Positions 16,066-23,584 of a stretch of DNA of 36,945 bases are shown piece after piece. Origin of the DNA: CAZDHT01 sp964505325 (GTDB taxonomy: Bacteria; Planctomycetota; PUPC01); contig CAZDHT010000018.1 of assembly GCA_964505325.1 (NCBI GenBank), forward strand, positions 1 through 36,945. Reading direction: 5' to 3'. The first letter of the stretch is position 1; the number at the start of each line of letters is the position of its first letter. The position numbers and the translations under genes were made by a program. The notes under the pieces are model-generated. The model was not told the DNA's origin and made no database searches. It saw only the letters and a program-made list of their open reading frames with translations.

Positions 16066-18612
16066 TTACTTGACGGCGCAGGTTGCCTCGGCTTCGTAGC
16101 CCAGCTTCACGCGCACAATGCGCAGGCTGATCGAGTCGCTGACGTACGCGTACTTGTCGCTGACCGCCACGTAGGCGGGCCAGGCGAGCGGTATCTCCGG
16201 CGTTTTCACCGTCGCGTCTTCGCCGCCGGAGTCTTGGTTGCCGTAATGGCCGAAGCTGCCGATCCAGTTGTTGTCGGTGTCGACCACCTCAACCCGGAAC
16301 TGGCCGAGGTTGGGGTAGAACACCCGGCCGAAGGGATCGACGTCGAAGCCCGAGTTTTCGCAATGGCAGAATGCCACGCCCCCGTGCTTCATCGAGAACG
16401 GGGCGAAGCCCAGGCGCATCCATTCCGCGCCCTGGACCGTGCCGTCCGAAATCGTGCCGCAGGCGTGGGACGGGTAGCTGAACTTCATCGTCGGCTTCTT
16501 CCGAATCTCTTCGGGAACGTCCCGGACCGCGAGTGAGCCCTTCTTGGCTCCGGTGTAATACATCGCCCCGCCCGACGGCGGGAACTTGATAATGCTTCCG
16601 TACATGTAGTTGTACGAGTTCCGGTACGACTTCAATTCCGCCTCTGTCCCGAACTTCTCGTCGAAGAATTTCGGACAGAAGCGTCCTCTGGGCTTGACGG
16701 GCGAAGCGACGTAGACGTTGCCTTTGGCGTCTACCCGCGGATTGGCGCGAGCCACACACCCATAGACCGCGATCCGCTTGAGCTTACCGTCCATGCCGTG
16801 CACTTGCAGGTTCTTGCTCCCTGACTCGGAGCTGCCGAAGTTCACGGCGTAAATCTCGCTGCCGCGGACCGCCAGGTTGCCGACCGGCCCGAGGGTCATC
16901 ACCACCTTGGTGATACCGGTGCGTTCCGGCTTATTGTCCGGCGCGCCCTTCCACGCCAGTGGCTTGCCGTCGCGCGTCCAGCGCTCCAAGCCGATCCGGT
17001 TGCTCATCGTGACCAGGCTGCCGTCCCGGCAGACCACGACCTGTCCCTTGACCTTCCCTCCGAAGGTGAACCTCTCGGACAGCTTCCCGGTCTCTTCGTT
17101 GATCCGCCAGTAACCCCGCACGTAAAGCTCTCCGAGCCTGCGGTCAACCGAGAGGTCCTGCGGGATGCGCTGCCACTTGGACATCCGCGGGAGGAACCCG
17201 TCGTCCACCGTCAGCTTGGCGCCCTCGTCGTCCACCGCGCAGGCCCGGTAGTGCTTGAATGCCTTCACCGCCAACCAGATGCGGACCGTCTTCCCGGAGG
17301 TGTCGACGGCCATGCTGTGGTTCATGATCTTGGTGTGGCTGCTCCTGGGCAAGGCGGCGCTGCAGACCTTCTTGCCGGTCTTGATCCCGTCGAACTTGGT
17401 CAGGGTCGGGGCCACGACCTCGGCCCCGCCGGTCACGTAAAGCGCCCCGTTCCGCGGATCGACCCCGACGAAGTTCGGAGCGGCGACCTTGATCTCCCCA
17501 ACCACGCTGCCGTCCTTCTCGGAAAAGGCGACGACGCGGTTCGCCCCGACATCGGCCACGTAGACGACGCCGCCCGAACAGGCCACGCCTCTGGGCCTCG
17601 TCAACAGGCCGCCCTTCGCGCCCGGCTTGCCGGGGTCGCCGGCGAACAGCTTCGGGGCGCTCCGGGTGGCAAGATCCACGCGGTACACGCAGGGAAGCGG
17701 TCTCTTCAGCTTCTTCCCCGCGCGATGCAGGCCGGACACATACAGGTATTTGTCGTTCTCGCCCACCGCCAGACAGGCCTGCTCGCTGCCGTACCTGGCA
17801 TTCGTCTGCAGATCCTTGTCGTTCGGGAAGAGCCGCGGGCCGAAGAACGTCTTGTAGGGGCAGCCGCCGCGAGAGTCCAGGCTGGCGATGCGCCCGCCCC
17901 GGATCAGCCAGTGAACGCCGCCCTTGCTGTCCACCGCCGGGCTGGCGGTGTGCAGTGTCCGGCCGCGCACGTAGGTCACATCCGGCAGCAGGCTCAGCGT
18001 CTGGTAGTTCTGCAGCCGGGGGACCAGGCGCTTCTCTTCGTCCTGGAAGGCGTCCAGCGCCTCGACCCTCTCGTGGGGCAGGTCCGCCGGGAAGGGCATC
18101 AGCATGCGCTGGTAGTGACCATCGCGGCCCCACACGCGGATCTTCAGCCCGCCCTGATTGCCGTTCGAGACCGAGTCGCTGTGGAACAGATAGACTTCGC
18201 CGCCGGGCGCGGCCGCGACGGTTTCGAGCCTGGGGAGCGCATCCGGGTTGTACATCAGGAACCGGTCGAATGTCGGCTTCAGCCCGGCCGCCACACGGAC
18301 CTTGAAGGGCCCGCCGACTGCCGGCTTTCCATCGTTGTCCTTACCGTCCCACTCGATGCTCTGTTCGAGGCCCGACTTGAGCGGTGCCGGCGCGTTCTTG
18401 CCCAGTACGCCTGCGACCAGATGCCGCACGACCTTGCCGTCCTTGTCCAGGACATAGACGGCGACGTCCGTCACGCGGTCGACGGCGAACTCGACCTTGA
18501 CCCTGTCGCCCGCCTTTGTGGCAGTCGGGGCCTTGGCAAACTTGACCGGCTCCGTGGCAGCCATCGCCGCGGCCGGCAAGAGCATCAGGACCGATAGGAT
18601 CATTCCTCTCAT
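16066..18612 (-). CDS. FlgD-Ig/NHL-propeller exported protein, CxC subtype (paralogue 4)
   Basis: An 848-residue protein with a short signal peptide (LSVLMLLPAAAMAA) and a FlgD-like Ig domain with TDVAVYVLDKDGKVVRHLV and EWDGKDNDGKPAVGGPFKV. The NHL blades include GGVVYVADVGANRVVAFSE, and the mid-protein signature is YMYGSIIKFPPSGGAMYY. The C terminus begins C749-H-C751-E, then FDVDPFGRVFYPNLG, GHYGNQDSGG and a last blade AYVSDSISLRIVRVKL. Its ATG overlaps the upstream paralogue's stop by 4 bp (ATGA), which indicates translational coupling. A second ATG three codons on is possible, but the first has the better AGAGGAAGCA site. Confidence 0.8.
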   Translation of the reverse strand: MRGMILSVLMLLPAAAMAATEPVKFAKAPTATKAGDRVKVEFAVDRVTDVAVYVLDKDGKVVRHLVAGVLGKNAPAPLKSGLEQSIEWDGKDNDGKPAVGGPFKVRVAAGLKPTFDRFLMYNPDALPRLETVAAAPGGEVYLFHSDSVSNGNQGGLKIRVWGRDGHYQRMLMPFPADLPHERVEALDAFQDEEKRLVPRLQNYQTLSLLPDVTYVRGRTLHTASPAVDSKGGVHWLIRGGRIASLDSRGGCPYKTFFGPRLFPNDKDLQTNARYGSEQACLAVGENDKYLYVSGLHRAGKKLKRPLPCVYRVDLATRSAPKLFAGDPGKPGAKGGLLTRPRGVACSGGVVYVADVGANRVVAFSEKDGSVVGEIKVAAPNFVGVDPRNGALYVTGGAEVVAPTLTKFDGIKTGKKVCSAALPRSSHTKIMNHSMAVDTSGKTVRIWLAVKAFKHYRACAVDDEGAKLTVDDGFLPRMSKWQRIPQDLSVDRRLGELYVRGYWRINEETGKLSERFTFGGKVKGQVVVCRDGSLVTMSNRIGLERWTRDGKPLAWKGAPDNKPERTGITKVVMTLGPVGNLAVRGSEIYAVNFGSSESGSKNLQVHGMDGKLKRIAVYGCVARANPRVDAKGNVYVASPVKPRGRFCPKFFDEKFGTEAELKSYRNSYNYMYGSIIKFPPSGGAMYYTGAKKGSLAVRDVPEEIRKKPTMKFSYPSHACGTISDGTVQGAEWMRLGFAPFSMKHGGVAFCHCENSGFDVDPFGRVFYPNLGQFRVEVVDTDNNWIGSFGHYGNQDSGGEDATVKTPEIPLAWPAYVAVSDKYAYVSDSISLRIVRVKLGYEAEATCAVK

Positions 18613-21152
18613 TGCTTCCTCTCCATCTTCTCCATCTTCGCGGCAGCCTCGGCCGCGAACGTTTTGGCGATTCGGAGTATCCTCAGGTTGGCCGCATCGG
18701 CCACATAGATGTAGTTGTCCGTCACGCCCACGCTGGTCGGCAGAGCCATCGGGACGTCTTTGGTCGGGACCAAGTCGCCGTCAAGGCCGCCGGTCGAGTC
18801 GCGGTTGCCCCATGTGCCGAAGTGGAGGATCTCGTTGCCGGCGTTGTCCATCAGCGTGACGCGCGGCTCAATGCTGGTCGGGTAGAGGATCCGGCCGAAC
18901 GGGTCGACGTCGAACCGCGCGATGTGATGAATGCACTTGGCGTCGAACGCGCCGAAGTTGACCTCGTAGACTTTGTCGGGCGCCGTCGGGGCCTTGGGGA
19001 ACAGGTTTCCACGATCGAGCGTCCCGGTCGGGGCGTATCTGATGATCTTGGTACAGCCGAGCCGGCCGCCGTGTCCGGCGAAGCGGTCGCCATTGAACAC
19101 CGGCGGAATCTTCCATTTGCCATACATGGCGCCGACGTACAGGTTCCCCGCCAGGTCGAACTTGACGCACCCGAACGCGCCGCCGGTCTTGGCCAGCACC
19201 GTCGACTTCCAGGGCGCCTTCGCTTCAGTGCCGTGGAAGAAGAACAGTTGAGCCTTCTGGTCCAGCCCGGCGATGTTGCCGTTGGGCGCGACGCCGAAGC
19301 CGAGGTCGCTGTTGCCGGTGAAACACCACTCGGACCACAGCCGACCGGTCAGCCGGTTGGTGTCGCCCGCCTTGGCCGGCGGGCAGCCTTTCTTATCCAG
19401 GTACCACCGGAAGACGCCGGAGTTCTTCTTCCAGACCGATCCGCCGGGGTTGCTGTAGAGGAACCGGGTGTGCGAGTCGATGGCGATTGAACCGGCCGAG
19501 ACCGGCAGCCGGACGAACTGGGGGTGCTTCCAATCGCTGACGCCCCAGAAACTGGAATGATTGTCGCCGACGTAAGCCGTCTCGGTCGCCCGGTCCACCG
19601 CCAGGCGATCAAACCCGGTGCAGCCCTGCTCGGCGGTCAGCTTGCGGAAGCTCTTGATCAGCGTGAAGTCTTTGCCGTCGTCCTTGTAGATGTTGACCGG
19701 TAGCTCCGTGTAGGCCACCCACACGTTCGTGATGTCTTTCTTCTCGCGCAGCACCACGTACGAGCGCTTGTGCTGGCTGGTATACCAGGTGTGCGCCAGG
19801 TTCGGCAGCGAGACCGACGGCTTGTCGTCCTTCTCCCAGTTGTCGAACTTGACCATTCCCATCTGGCCCGCGCCCGTATGTTCGCAGCCATAGCGCGTGG
19901 TCACGTACAGCGCGCCGGTCCGAGTGCTGACCGCCACCGCGTCGGGATACTTCACCGGGATCTTGCGGATGACTTTCGCGTTCTCATCCAGCACCAGCAC
20001 ACAGTTGTCCAGCCGGCTCGCCACGAACACGTGGCCCTTGTCATCGACCGCCACGCCGTGCAGCGCCGCGTAGCTCTGGTTGCCGCCCAGGGACGACTGG
20101 CGCCACTTGGTCCGGCGGGTGCTGAACGACTTGATCACGGCGTCTTTGTCGAGGGCGAAGAACGGCGTGGCCGTGCGCGTCGCCACGTCGACCTTCCACA
20201 CCTGGCCGTCGAGCCAGAACCCCTCGCGGACCGGCGCGCCCTTGTTCTTCCGGTCGGCGGCGTAGAAGCCGCTGAGATAGTAGAATTTGCCGTCGGGCGA
20301 CATACAGGTGAACACCGGCCCGAACGCCGACGTTCCGCGGGGTCCGAGCGGCGGGTCCTGTACCAGCGAGCCGCGGGTCTGCTTCGACGCCGGCGGGATC
20401 GTGCCATCAGTGTTGATCACCAGCCGGCTCAGCCCGTTCCACATCACGAGCGTCTTCGGGTCGGGCGTCGGCATCATCCGGGCCATGCCCAACTCGGGGT
20501 CGATCAGCGTGGTGCTCACCGACGGATCGGTCAGTCGGTTGTAGCGTAGGGTGTATGTGCCGTCGGGCTTGACGTGGATGCCCCAGCCCTTCATCGCCGC
20601 GGGATCCTTCCCCGCCGGCGGCGGAAAGACGGTCCGCTCGTAGTTGCCGTCGACGTCGTAGCACCGGATCGCGACCGGCCCCAGCGTGCTCGAATGGCCG
20701 GCCACGTACACCTTGCCATCCGACTTCAGCGCCACCCCGGTCAACCCCCAGCGTCCGTGGTCGCCGTGGCTGCCAAGGAAGTACATGTACGGCGTGCCGC
20801 CCGCGATCTGCTCGAGCTTCACGCCCATCCCCACACGAACGCGGACCGTGCATGCCGACGGATCGGCGACCGCTTGGCGATAGTCATCCTTCCCGTCCCA
20901 TTCGATGCTCTGCTCGAGGCCGGGCTTGAGCGGCGCCGGCGGGTTCTTCCCCAGTACGCCTGCGACCAGATGCCGCACGACCTTGCCGTCCTTGTTCAGG
21001 ATGTACACGGCCACGTCCGTCTGCTCACTGACCGCGAACGAAATCTCGGCCCCGCCTCCCTTCCGGACCACGACAGGCTTCTCTGTGAATGCCGGGGCGG
21101 CGTGGCACATCGTCATTGAAATCAACCAAAGGGCAAGCGTTCTTCGAATCAT
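18609..21152 (-). CDS. FlgD-Ig/NHL-propeller exported protein, GTWGNRD subtype (paralogue 5)
   Basis: The ATG at 21152 is chosen because it gives a clean signal peptide (MIRRTLALWLISMTMCHA) behind an AGAGGACGGGA site. An in-frame GTG at 21188 would add 12 residues ahead of the signal. The mature protein is FlgD-like Ig (TDVAVYILNKDGKVVRHLV, EWDGKDD) followed by propeller blades such as KGHVFVASRLDNCVLVLDE. It belongs to the second subtype, with GMGVKLEQIAGG after the Ig domain, RYAPTGTL late, and FGTWGNRDSTGG plus DLVPTKDVPMA near the C terminus in place of the CxC-E box. The tail ends in an unusual lysine- and methionine-rich stretch (KMEKMERKQ). The reading frame overlaps the next gene by 4 bp. 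Confidence 0.8.
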   Translation of the reverse strand: MIRRTLALWLISMTMCHAAPAFTEKPVVVRKGGGAEISFAVSEQTDVAVYILNKDGKVVRHLVAGVLGKNPPAPLKPGLEQSIEWDGKDDYRQAVADPSACTVRVRVGMGVKLEQIAGGTPYMYFLGSHGDHGRWGLTGVALKSDGKVYVAGHSSTLGPVAIRCYDVDGNYERTVFPPPAGKDPAAMKGWGIHVKPDGTYTLRYNRLTDPSVSTTLIDPELGMARMMPTPDPKTLVMWNGLSRLVINTDGTIPPASKQTRGSLVQDPPLGPRGTSAFGPVFTCMSPDGKFYYLSGFYAADRKNKGAPVREGFWLDGQVWKVDVATRTATPFFALDKDAVIKSFSTRRTKWRQSSLGGNQSYAALHGVAVDDKGHVFVASRLDNCVLVLDENAKVIRKIPVKYPDAVAVSTRTGALYVTTRYGCEHTGAGQMGMVKFDNWEKDDKPSVSLPNLAHTWYTSQHKRSYVVLREKKDITNVWVAYTELPVNIYKDDGKDFTLIKSFRKLTAEQGCTGFDRLAVDRATETAYVGDNHSSFWGVSDWKHPQFVRLPVSAGSIAIDSHTRFLYSNPGGSVWKKNSGVFRWYLDKKGCPPAKAGDTNRLTGRLWSEWCFTGNSDLGFGVAPNGNIAGLDQKAQLFFFHGTEAKAPWKSTVLAKTGGAFGCVKFDLAGNLYVGAMYGKWKIPPVFNGDRFAGHGGRLGCTKIIRYAPTGTLDRGNLFPKAPTAPDKVYEVNFGAFDAKCIHHIARFDVDPFGRILYPTSIEPRVTLMDNAGNEILHFGTWGNRDSTGGLDGDLVPTKDVPMALPTSVGVTDNYIYVADAANLRILRIAKTFAAEAAAKMEKMERKQ

Positions 21153-21248
21153 TCCCGTCCTCTTTCCCGTTTCAATCCCCAGGTCCACTTCACATCCACC
21201 TTTCCATCCGCGGCAGAGCTCGGAAGACGCGACCGCGGCGCTGCTCCT

Positions 21249-21827
21249 TCAGGTCCTCAGGTTCTGAGAGACGCACACGTCGCCTACAAAGGGCACGCCG
21301 TCAGGCCGTTGCGTTACCTCCACGAAGGGCGCCGGAACGCTCTGCAGTATACGACCTTCGTGGCCTACTCCCCTATGCCCTTTGACATGGACTTCGAAAT
21401 GCAGGTGCGCTCCCTGCCGCCACCCGGGCTGCGCCGCCGCCAGCCAGGTCAGAAGCTCGCCCTGCCGCACAGGCTTCCCCACTTCGATGGGCAAGTCCTC
21501 TGTTCGCACGTGGATGTACCAATCCGTGGTGATCACTTCCTCGTACGGGGCGGCTTCCGCCCGGCGCACGCGGACCACCGACCCCTCGATGGAATGGACG
21601 ACCCCCGCGCGCGCCGCCAGCACCGGGAAGCCCGCTTCGGCAAGCCAGTCGAACTCGTAACCTTTGTGATCGGTATAGCAGGGGCGATTGAACGCTCCGT
21701 CGCCGACGGTCAGGGCAACCCCCGCATCCCACGGGAGCTTGTACAGCCTGTCCGAGGATTCAGCGGGATAGAAGCAAGCCGGCCCCAGGTTGGACGGCGG
21801 ATCCACCGGTGCATAGTCGCTTGTCAT
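21249..21827 (-). CDS. M23/LytM-like metallopeptidase-fold protein
   Basis: A 192-residue protein with the M23 beta-sheet pattern: H54-K-G-Y-E-F-D60, then PVLAARAGVV, DWYIH106V, GKPVRQGELL and H141-L-H143-F-E. H54, D60 and H143 would hold zinc, with H106 and H141 as catalytic histidines. The first motif is spaced H-x5-D rather than the usual H-x3-D, so activity is uncertain. No signal peptide is visible, although M23 enzymes normally act on peptidoglycan outside the cell. It may be a cytoplasmic or diverged member. A GGAGGAGAG site precedes the ATG, and a TATACT at 21893-21898 could be a weak local promoter. The gene sits between two dead FlgD-Ig/NHL gene tails, so it probably entered the array later. 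Confidence 0.7.
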   Translation of the reverse strand: MTSDYAPVDPPSNLGPACFYPAESSDRLYKLPWDAGVALTVGDGAFNRPCYTDHKGYEFDWLAEAGFPVLAARAGVVHSIEGSVVRVRRAEAAPYEEVITTDWYIHVRTEDLPIEVGKPVRQGELLTWLAAAQPGWRQGAHLHFEVHVKGHRGVGHEGRILQSVPAPFVEVTQRPDGVPFVGDVCVSQNLRT

Positions 21828-21909
21828 TCAGGCTCTCCTCCCGCCCTTTCGATGAACGATGGCGGTGGCGGACGATCGGGCAGTCTTTCCTCAGTATACG
21901 TGTCCGCGA

Positions 21910-22012
21910 TCACTTCACCAGCGCCGTTCCCGTCGCGACAAAGGTCTTGGTAATGCGCAGCAAACGGCAGTTGCCAATGTCCCCGACATAGATGCAGTCG
22001 TCGGTTGCATCC
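21910..22012 (-). pseudogene. Dead 3' tail of a FlgD-Ig/NHL gene
   Basis: On the minus strand this stretch reads DATDDCIYVGDIGNCRLL, then RITKTFVATGTALVK and a TGA at 21910. It matches the last 34 residues of the 26266-23585 protein (DATDDYIYVGDMANCRLL, RIAKTFVATETVDVK). At DNA level I count 71 of 82 bases identical, with a perfect 21-base run. Upstream similarity stops at about 22012, and the end of the sulfatase gene lies 44 bp beyond. It is the last propeller blade of a vanished ninth paralogue. Confidence 0.8.
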
Positions 22013-22055
22013 GCACCGGCGCCTTGGGCGCTGTTTCGTTCGTCCCCACAGCCCG

Positions 22056-23504
22056 TCAGTCCGGCAGGGGGTCGAGCCACGGGTTGGAGTCGGCCGGCCA
22101 CAACACGCCGGACGGATCCTCCGTCACCGCAATCCCGGGATCGTAGCCTGCCGTCCGGTAGTCCGGGTCGGCTTGGGGGCCGTAGCCGAGCTCGGCCAGC
22201 CGGCGGCGGAACTCGCCCATGCATCCCGCCAGGGACGGGTCACCGGCCAGGTTCTGCGTCTCGCCCGGATCACCGGCCAGGTCGAACAGGACCTCCGAGA
22301 TGTCCTCGCCGTAGTACTGGTACTTCAGGCTGCCCTGCTTGATCATGACGTGATCGCGATGGCGGCGCCGGATCTGGGAGACCGCCTCGTCGGACCAGCC
22401 CGCCGTGTCGCCGCGCATGAGCGGAACCAGCGACCGGCTATCGAGCCCCGGCCGCGCGGGAATGCCCGCCAGGTCGCACAAGGTCGCAAACAGGTCGCAC
22501 AGGCTAACGTTCTCGTTCACGACGCGCCCGCCCTCAAACCGCGACGGCCATCGAATCACGAGCGGCACCCGCACGCTGCCCTCGTAGAAGCGCGCCTTCT
22601 CCCAGATGCCGTGCTCCCCCAGCATCTCGCCGTGATCCGAGAGATAGATCACGATCCACTCATCGGGATCCTGTCCCGCCGCCTGCAGCGCATCCAGCAC
22701 CCGGCCGTAGACCGTGTCGATCGTCTCCACCATGCCGTAGTAGGTCGCCGTGGCGCGCCGGATCTCGTCGTCGGTCAGGTTAACCGGCGTCTCGATCTGG
22801 CTGAGCGAAAGCACGGGGTGCGCACACGGCTCGTCACGGAAGATGGGGACCTGGTCCAGGTAGTATTCGAACAGCTCCGGGCGGGTCTGAAACGGATAGT
22901 GCGGCTGGACGAGACTGACCTTGAGCATCAACGGCCGACGGCCGGCCGACGGCCCGTTGAAGAACTCTCGCACGAAGAACTCCGCGTCTTCGCACGAGCG
23001 CAGGTCGAACCGCTGGTACTTTCCGCACTCCCCGCGCGCCGCCTTGACGAAGGCCTCATTGCTCCTCTTGGCCCCCAGGAACGTTGGTCGATAGCGCGTG
23101 TATTCGTCGCGAATCAATCCATCCGCGAACTTGTCGAGAATCTCGGCATCGGGATTCAGGCGCCGGGTCCAGCCCTGCATCTGGTCCGGGCCGACGTGGT
23201 GCAGCTTGCCTGCACAGACCGTGCGGTAGGCGTGCTGCGCGAAACGGCGGGCGAAGGTGTGATAGCCGGGCGCCAGATCCATCCAGGCCCCGTCGCAGCC
23301 GCATGTCTTCGGGAGCTGTCCGGACATCAGACACTGGCGCGCCGGCACGCAGATCGGCGATGGAGTGTAGGCGTTGCGGAACACGACACCGGTCCGGGCC
23401 AGCCGGTCCATGGCCGGCGTGCGGATCACCTTATTCCCGGCGAACCCCGCCAGGTCGGCGCGATGCTCGTCGCTCATCAGGATCAGGATGTTAGGTCTGC
23501 TCAA
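22056..23504 (-). CDS. Formylglycine-dependent sulfatase without signal peptide (family S1)
   Basis: A 482-residue sulfatase that starts directly with SRPNILILMSDEHRADLAG. The catalytic motif is C52-V-P-A-R followed by QCLMSGQLP, where the cysteine is converted to formylglycine. Other family marks are CAGKLHHVG, the histidine of VQPHYPF and SDHGEMLGEHGIWEK. Length and motifs fit type I (S1) sulfatases, which hydrolyse sulfate esters. The start is a TTG at 23504 behind AAGAGGAAC. No signal peptide or Tat motif precedes the domain, unlike the two sulfatases at 30895-33737, so it may act on small sulfated sugars inside the cell (inference). It sits between an intact FlgD-Ig/NHL gene and a dead tail of the same family. 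Confidence 0.85.
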   Translation of the reverse strand: MSRPNILILMSDEHRADLAGFAGNKVIRTPAMDRLARTGVVFRNAYTPSPICVPARQCLMSGQLPKTCGCDGAWMDLAPGYHTFARRFAQHAYRTVCAGKLHHVGPDQMQGWTRRLNPDAEILDKFADGLIRDEYTRYRPTFLGAKRSNEAFVKAARGECGKYQRFDLRSCEDAEFFVREFFNGPSAGRRPLMLKVSLVQPHYPFQTRPELFEYYLDQVPIFRDEPCAHPVLSLSQIETPVNLTDDEIRRATATYYGMVETIDTVYGRVLDALQAAGQDPDEWIVIYLSDHGEMLGEHGIWEKARFYEGSVRVPLVIRWPSRFEGGRVVNENVSLCDLFATLCDLAGIPARPGLDSRSLVPLMRGDTAGWSDEAVSQIRRRHRDHVMIKQGSLKYQYYGEDISEVLFDLAGDPGETQNLAGDPSLAGCMGEFRRRLAELGYGPQADPDYRTAGYDPGIAVTEDPSGVLWPADSNPWLDPLPD

Positions 23505-23584
23505 GAAGTTCCTCTTCCCTCTATCGAAAGGCCAGATCGTCTTGTCCGGCCGTCTCTTCGCACATCCGAAAAGGGGTTTCCCGC

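Noticed and set aside
13619..16099. 826-codon plus-strand open frame
   Set aside because: Shadow of paralogue 3. The same kind of frame recurs opposite other paralogues only because the sense genes are homologous.
8003..18612. Heme c binding by the cysteine boxes
   Set aside because: The box is C-x-C-[EN], not C-x-x-C-H, and no C-x-x-C-H motif was seen in the family.
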